DNA of 17,808 nt from the NCBI GenBank assembly GCA_047618505.1, contig JBLHLB010000048.1, forward strand, positions 1 through 17,808. The letters run 5' to 3'. Source of the DNA: JBLHLB01 sp047618505 (GTDB lineage: Bacteria; Planctomycetota; UBA1135; GCA-002686595). Both the position numbers and the translations under genes were made by a program. The notes under the pieces are model-generated. The model worked only from the letters and a program-made list of their open reading frames with translations, did not search any database and had not been told where the DNA came from. Below are positions 14,571 through 17,808 of the stretch, one piece after another (positions within the stretch are counted from its first letter, which is position 1; each line of letters opens with the position of its first letter).

Positions 14571-15638
14571 TTGTCTACACAGCACACACCACAGAACAGG
14601 GGGGCCCGCGTCCGCGCACGCAGCGTGCGCTCTGTACCGGGGTCCGTCTCCGGGGAAGGCAGCGCGCGCTTTGAGAAGTTCTTCCACCACCCCACCCTCC
14701 TGGGGCGACTTCGGGATTCCCTGCGGGCAAGGCGTGAGGCCCGCATCCTGCGCCACCTGAAACGTGCTGGGGTCAGGGTGCCGCGCGTCCTCGGGGTGGA
14801 ACGTCGCGATGGAGCCTGGGTGGTCGCGATGGAGCGTATCGAAGGGGCACGCGACCTAGCCAGGTATCTCATGGAGAAGCCCAATCCGGCGAGCTTGGCG
14901 AGACTCGCTCGGGATCTGGGGATTCAGGTGGCTCGTCTCCACGGCGCTGGTATCGACCACCGCGACCTGCACGCGGGCAATGTGTTGATCGACGAGCATG
15001 GGAGAGTGTGGCTGATCGATTTTCACTCCGCCTACCGCCGACGCCTTGGCCGCCCACCACTGGAACGCGATCTCCTGCGCGCCGAGGCCTTCCTGCGAGA
15101 GCGTATGAGCCCGAGACTTCGACTGCGTGCACTGCTCGCCCACCAGAGGGAGCCGGGGGGCTGGCGCGCGGACAGGCAGAAGCTACGTGCCCTGTCGCGT
15201 GATCTCGCGGCCAAAGGTTCCGCCGCACGCCACAAGGATATCTTGCGTGCCGGGGGACGCTGGTTGCGCGAGTCGGGTGTCGTTGGCTTGACGCCGACTG
15301 AACAGGGCGACGCGCTTCTAAACCGCGAATTCGATGCGGCGAAGGAAGCGGAGAGTGGTCCCGACAGGGTGCTCCTGCGGGGAGAGCCCAAGGATCTGGA
15401 GCGGGTCTGGCGCCTCACAGCCATCGCCCATGAACATGCCCTCCCCACACTGATACCCTGGCAGCTTCGATTGACGGGAACGGATCCCTACGTACTACTT
15501 CGATGGCCTGATCAAGGCGCAACGGACACCGCGGAACTCAAAGACCAGTTGCTAGACCGTGGCCTGCGCGAAGAAGACTACGACATCCGTGGGGCGGCCG
15601 GCGGCGGTGAAGTTCTCACACCGCGCGGCCTGATCTAG
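14571..15638 (+). CDS. WaaP/Kdo-kinase-like (lipopolysaccharide kinase family) protein
   Basis: 355 residues if started at the TTG at 14571; a GTG at 14625 is an alternative and no ATG fits. Residues ~33-180 are a compact bacterial kinase fold. A basic helix (RARREARILRHLKRAGVRVPRVLGV) stands for the N-lobe and may include the catalytic-Lys region (FEKFF). The catalytic loop HRDLHAGNVLID (130-141) and metal-binding DFHSAYRRRLG (150-160) are intact. KdkA, WaaP and related kinases phosphorylate Kdo or heptose of LPS core at the inner membrane; placement beside lptF fits that role. Residues ~181-355 extend beyond a minimal kinase. Part of them (DRVLLRGEPKDLERVWRL, then HEHALPTLIPWQLRLTG and YVLLRWP) looks like another N-lobe without a catalytic loop. 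I am sure of the kinase fold and less so of the substrate. Confidence 0.85.
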   Translation: MSTQHTPQNRGARVRARSVRSVPGSVSGEGSARFEKFFHHPTLLGRLRDSLRARREARILRHLKRAGVRVPRVLGVERRDGAWVVAMERIEGARDLARYLMEKPNPASLARLARDLGIQVARLHGAGIDHRDLHAGNVLIDEHGRVWLIDFHSAYRRRLGRPPLERDLLRAEAFLRERMSPRLRLRALLAHQREPGGWRADRQKLRALSRDLAAKGSAARHKDILRAGGRWLRESGVVGLTPTEQGDALLNREFDAAKEAESGPDRVLLRGEPKDLERVWRLTAIAHEHALPTLIPWQLRLTGTDPYVLLRWPDQGATDTAELKDQLLDRGLREEDYDIRGAAGGGEVLTPRGLI

Positions 15639-15653
15639 GCGTCCGCGTCTCCT

Positions 15654-15709
15654 CGGGGCTCGGGGCTCGGGGCTCGGGATTCGGGATTCGGGATTCGGAG
15701 CTTGGGGCT
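15654..15709 (+). repeat. Intergenic heptamer tandem repeat, 8 units, G-quadruplex-prone
   Basis: Eight contiguous heptamers fill most of the 78-bp gap between convergent stops (15638 and 15717): CGGGGCT x3 (15654-15674), CGGGATT x3 (15675-15695), CGGAGCT and TGGGGCT. Six consecutive units each bring a run of three or four G, spaced by 3-4 bases, so the plus strand satisfies the simple G-quadruplex pattern. No ordinary hairpin terminator is present here. Confidence 0.92.
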
Positions 15710-15716
15710 CGCGCCC

Positions 15717-17189
15717 CTAGAGAACGCCGAGCTCAACGCACAGGGCGCGTGCATCCGAATTCTCGATCAACAGATCGAACACATCCGGTCGCGAAGCCTG
15801 GTAGGCATCCATGTGAGCCTTCAGGTTGGGCATCTGACGAAGGTACTCCATAGCCTTGACCTCCATCTCTGCATCATCCATGAAGGCTACAGAATAGACC
15901 AAGCGCTGAACCGCCTTGGTCTCGTCCTCCTTGGACTTGTCTTCGTTCTTGTAGTAGTAGGCCGCCCACTTCAGGTTCTCGTCGAACTGGAAGATGCGTT
16001 CCTCCTCGATCTCCTTGCGCTTCGCTCGCGCAACTTCAGCGTCGCGACTGGAGGTCCCGCTGTGGGCCAGGAAGGCGTCGATCATCCGGAAGGCGAGTTT
16101 GTACTTACGAGGCGTACCGCGCAGGATCAGATCGACCTGCCAATCCACATCCTGAATCGTCAGGGGATCAGTGAGGTTGACCGCGCCACCAAAACGGCCT
16201 TCCTGCCGCGAGATCCACTCGATTCCCCCATGCCGCGGCCAGCGACGGCGAAACTCCTGGCAGCGTTCGAGGAAAAGGCGAATCTGCGCCTTGGTGGGAT
16301 TGCCCTGGAGGGTTGAGCCCTCGTAGTTCTTCAGTTGAGAGTCCAACCAGGCAGTTCCGACACCGGATGCTTGGATGGCCTCCCGTGACTTGCGGCCCTC
16401 GGCAATATCCGCGTGAATCTGCCGGACACGCGCAGTCTCGGCGGCATTCAAGCGGTCGGCGCTAAGGATCAGAAGCGTGTCTTCGGCCTCCAGGAAGCGG
16501 GCTTGCGCCACGGCCCTCTCCGCAGCAAGTAGAACGTTGGGGGTGCTTCCGACGGTGTCATTGGCAACCTTGAAACCCTTCATCACCGCGAAGCCAGCGA
16601 TCAGCAGGATGACCCCGACGATGCCGAGTAGCAAAGGCGTCGGGATGCCCTTCTTTCCACGCGGGCGAGTGCGTTGCACTCGGGAGCGGTCGTCTTGTCC
16701 AGAGGCGCGTTCGATGGCTCGCTGGCGGGCCGCATCCCGGGAGGGACTTGGGCTCGACTTGGGACGGCGCGAGCCAGAAGACTTTCGCCCCGCAGCGGCC
16801 TTTTGCGAAGCGGATGCACCGGCCCGCTGCGCAGCAGATGCATCGGCCCCGGGTTGGGCAATGCCGGGCGCGGACGCCGGTCGCCCCGCCCCCGCTTCCA
16901 AGCCTTCATCCTCAATCCAGATCAAGGCTTCGCCGAAGACCAAGCCTTGCCCCTGCTGCAAGGTTACATCACCCAACACGGTCTCCCCGTCGATCTCGGG
17001 CGGAGCGGCTCCAGCTTCCAAACGAAGCAGCGCGTGATCCGACACGATCTCCAGTTCCGCGTGTAGTTCCGCGACGATGGGATCCTCCAGGCGCAGGGAC
17101 GCCGCCGCCCCACTGCCGATTTTCAGAACTCCATCGCCAACGCGAAAGGCGCGTCGCTTCCCATTCTCTTCGAGGACTAGTCGGACCAT
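15717..17189 (-). CDS. Membrane-anchored FHA-like protein with periplasmic C-terminal domain
   Basis: 490 residues. Residues 1-95 have the shape of an FHA domain (FRVGDGVLKIGSGAAASLRL, then VAELHAELEI and a late VLGDVTLQQGQGLVFGEAL). The canonical GR is GS and the SxxH is AELH, so two phosphothreonine-binding residues appear lost. Residues ~96-180 are a disordered Ala/Ser/Arg linker ending in a basic cluster. A single membrane span lies at ~183-203 (TPLLLGIVGVILLIAGFAVM). About 285 residues follow, mostly helical and TPR-like (AERAVAQARFLEAEDTLLIL, CQEFRRRWP), presumably outside the cytoplasm. The FHA-like part would thus be cytoplasmic. I infer a structural or signalling bridge across the membrane. 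It is downstream of the CAP-domain gene on the same strand (60-bp gap). The ATG at 17189 has no clear ribosome site. Confidence 0.85.
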   Translation of the reverse strand: MVRLVLEENGKRRAFRVGDGVLKIGSGAAASLRLEDPIVAELHAELEIVSDHALLRLEAGAAPPEIDGETVLGDVTLQQGQGLVFGEALIWIEDEGLEAGAGRPASAPGIAQPGADASAAQRAGASASQKAAAGRKSSGSRRPKSSPSPSRDAARQRAIERASGQDDRSRVQRTRPRGKKGIPTPLLLGIVGVILLIAGFAVMKGFKVANDTVGSTPNVLLAAERAVAQARFLEAEDTLLILSADRLNAAETARVRQIHADIAEGRKSREAIQASGVGTAWLDSQLKNYEGSTLQGNPTKAQIRLFLERCQEFRRRWPRHGGIEWISRQEGRFGGAVNLTDPLTIQDVDWQVDLILRGTPRKYKLAFRMIDAFLAHSGTSSRDAEVARAKRKEIEEERIFQFDENLKWAAYYYKNEDKSKEDETKAVQRLVYSVAFMDDAEMEVKAMEYLRQMPNLKAHMDAYQASRPDVFDLLIENSDARALCVELGVL

Positions 17190-17205
17190 GCTTTGGAATC
17201 GTGTG

Positions 17206-17249
17206 GGAAGTTTGATTTGAGGGGGAAAAGCCTGCCTGGGGGGGCAGCC
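17206..17249 (-). terminator. Weak hairpin after the CAP-domain gene
   Basis: In the 60-bp gap on the minus strand CTGCC and GGCAG form a 5-bp stem, followed by GCTTTTCCCC. The T run is only four long, so it is at most a weak terminator or attenuator before the FHA-like gene. Confidence 0.25.
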
Positions 17250-17808
17250 CTAGAGATCGTCGAAGAACTCAGAATCGCGCCCAAAGACCTGCGTCCAATA
17301 GGCGCCGATGCGGGCGGCTGCCATCTCTGTATGTCCCGTGGCGATAATATTCCTGTGGTGGCCCGGTGAGTGTAACCAAGCCTGGTGGACCATGTCCGCA
17401 TCGCCGGAGCCCCGGTAGCAGTTTTCTCCCCCGGCAGCGTTGTAGCCACGGCGCCGCAGTCGATCCGAGAACCCTTCCCGACCGGGAGTAGGCTCCACGT
17501 GACCGAAGTCGCCCGTCCTGGACATGTAGTCCGAGTGATCCCAGGCCGCCTCTTGGATGTCGGGATTCCAGCCCAAGGCACGCAGGCCGAGCAGAACACG
17601 GTAATCGTTGGTCACACGCACCTGACGCACCTCTTCACGCTCGACATCGACCTCCGTGGCACTCTTCGCGTCGCCTTCGATGAAGGCCGTGTTGCGCGAT
17701 TTTATCGAGCGATTGTGCCGGAGAAGACGCGCTTCATTCTCGTTCCAGGCAAAGCTGCCGAGGCTGACGTCCTGCGCCTCGGGATCCAGCTGGAGCACCC
17801 AATCGGGT
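17250..17808 (-). CDS. CAP (SCP/PR-1-like) domain protein, 5' end outside window
   Basis: The frame is open to the window edge (…PDW before VLQLDPE), so the protein starts beyond 17808; the GTG at 17798 is not needed as a start. The C-terminal ~125 residues are a CAP domain: TNDYRVLLGLRALGWNPDIQ, HSDYMSRTGDFGH, GREGFSDRLRRRGYNAAGGEN, AWLHSPGHHRNI and YWTQVFG. The two His and the Glu of the CAP cavity (GDFGH, GGEN, SPGH) are present. Bacterial CAP proteins are usually exported; functions proposed in the family include sterol or lipid binding and protease-like or cell-wall roles, and none can be assigned here. The preceding charged segment (AKSATEVDVEREEVRQVRV) is a linker. It lies 60 bp upstream of the FHA-like gene on the same strand and may be co-transcribed with it. 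Confidence 0.9.
   Translation of the reverse strand, partial: PDWVLQLDPEAQDVSLGSFAWNENEARLLRHNRSIKSRNTAFIEGDAKSATEVDVEREEVRQVRVTNDYRVLLGLRALGWNPDIQEAAWDHSDYMSRTGDFGHVEPTPGREGFSDRLRRRGYNAAGGENCYRGSGDADMVHQAWLHSPGHHRNIIATGHTEMAAARIGAYWTQVFGRDSEFFDDL

Noticed and set aside
14451..14756. N-terminal extension of lptF up to 14756
   Set aside because: The family starts at MTLFRYILAQLL; the extension is Arg/Pro-rich, antisense to the kinase gene and not hydrophobic.
15654..15709. CRISPR or insertion-sequence terminal repeats
   Set aside because: Heptamers are directly adjacent, with no spacer, no transposase and no target duplication.
15702..16316. 204-codon plus-strand open frame
   Set aside because: Antisense to the FHA-like gene and overlapping the heptamer array; composition follows the reverse complement of the real gene.

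Overview
The window reads as GC-rich chromosomal DNA from a diderm (Gram-negative-type) bacterium. The evidence is an LptF/LptG lipopolysaccharide-export permease pair, a GT9 heptosyltransferase-like enzyme, a WaaP/Kdo-kinase-like protein and several lipoproteins or signal-peptide proteins. Few starts have a clear Shine-Dalgarno sequence, and several use GTG or TTG. Low-complexity Ser/Arg and Tyr/Gly proteins with TPRs, a membrane-anchored FHA-like protein and a CAP-domain protein resemble what I know of Planctomycetota and neighbouring environmental phyla. That assignment is inference. I see no rRNA, tRNA, CRISPR array, insertion sequence, integrase or phage gene.

Layout. 3-320 (+) is the C-terminal end of an unrecognised protein. 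504-2642 (+) is an exported repeat-rich protein ending in TPRs. It converges on a galactokinase-family gene (2775-4022, -) across a 72-nt hairpin with a GCAA loop. 4092-4505 (+) is a small lipoprotein. Next come three minus-strand genes: an NtrY-like sensor kinase (6482-8578), a three-rotamase peptidyl-prolyl isomerase (5251-6384) and a family 2 glycosyltransferase (4523-5254), the last two overlapping as ATGA. Divergent from the kinase lies a plus-strand pair, a heptosyltransferase-like GT9 (8664-9866) and a polytopic membrane protein (9863-10606), again overlapping as ATGA and closed by a strong bidirectional terminator. 10659-11993 (-) is a TPR lipoprotein. 12235-14450 (-) is lptF-lptG, overlapping as ATGA. 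Divergent from lptF is the WaaP/Kdo-kinase-like gene (14571-15638, +). It converges, across a G-rich heptamer repeat, on an FHA-like membrane protein (15717-17189, -). The window ends inside a CAP-domain gene (17250-17808, -).

How the genes fit together. The common theme is the cell envelope: a heptosyltransferase and a sugar/lipid-A-region kinase that could modify LPS core, LptFG that would extract LPS from the inner membrane, a GT2 of the polyprenyl-phosphate sugar transferase type, a periplasmic foldase and an envelope-sensing histidine kinase. lptB, lptC, lptA, galT, galE and a response regulator are not in the window. The galactokinase-family protein lacks two residues that normally touch galactose, so its substrate may differ.

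No gene-free stretch exceeds 300 bases. The two largest, 321-503 and 11994-12234, hold no promoter I would call with confidence; the second holds a 10-bp inverted repeat. Nothing here is a demonstrably new system. The items most worth checking are the altered galactokinase, the kinase with a possible second N-lobe, and the intergenic hairpin and heptamer repeat.
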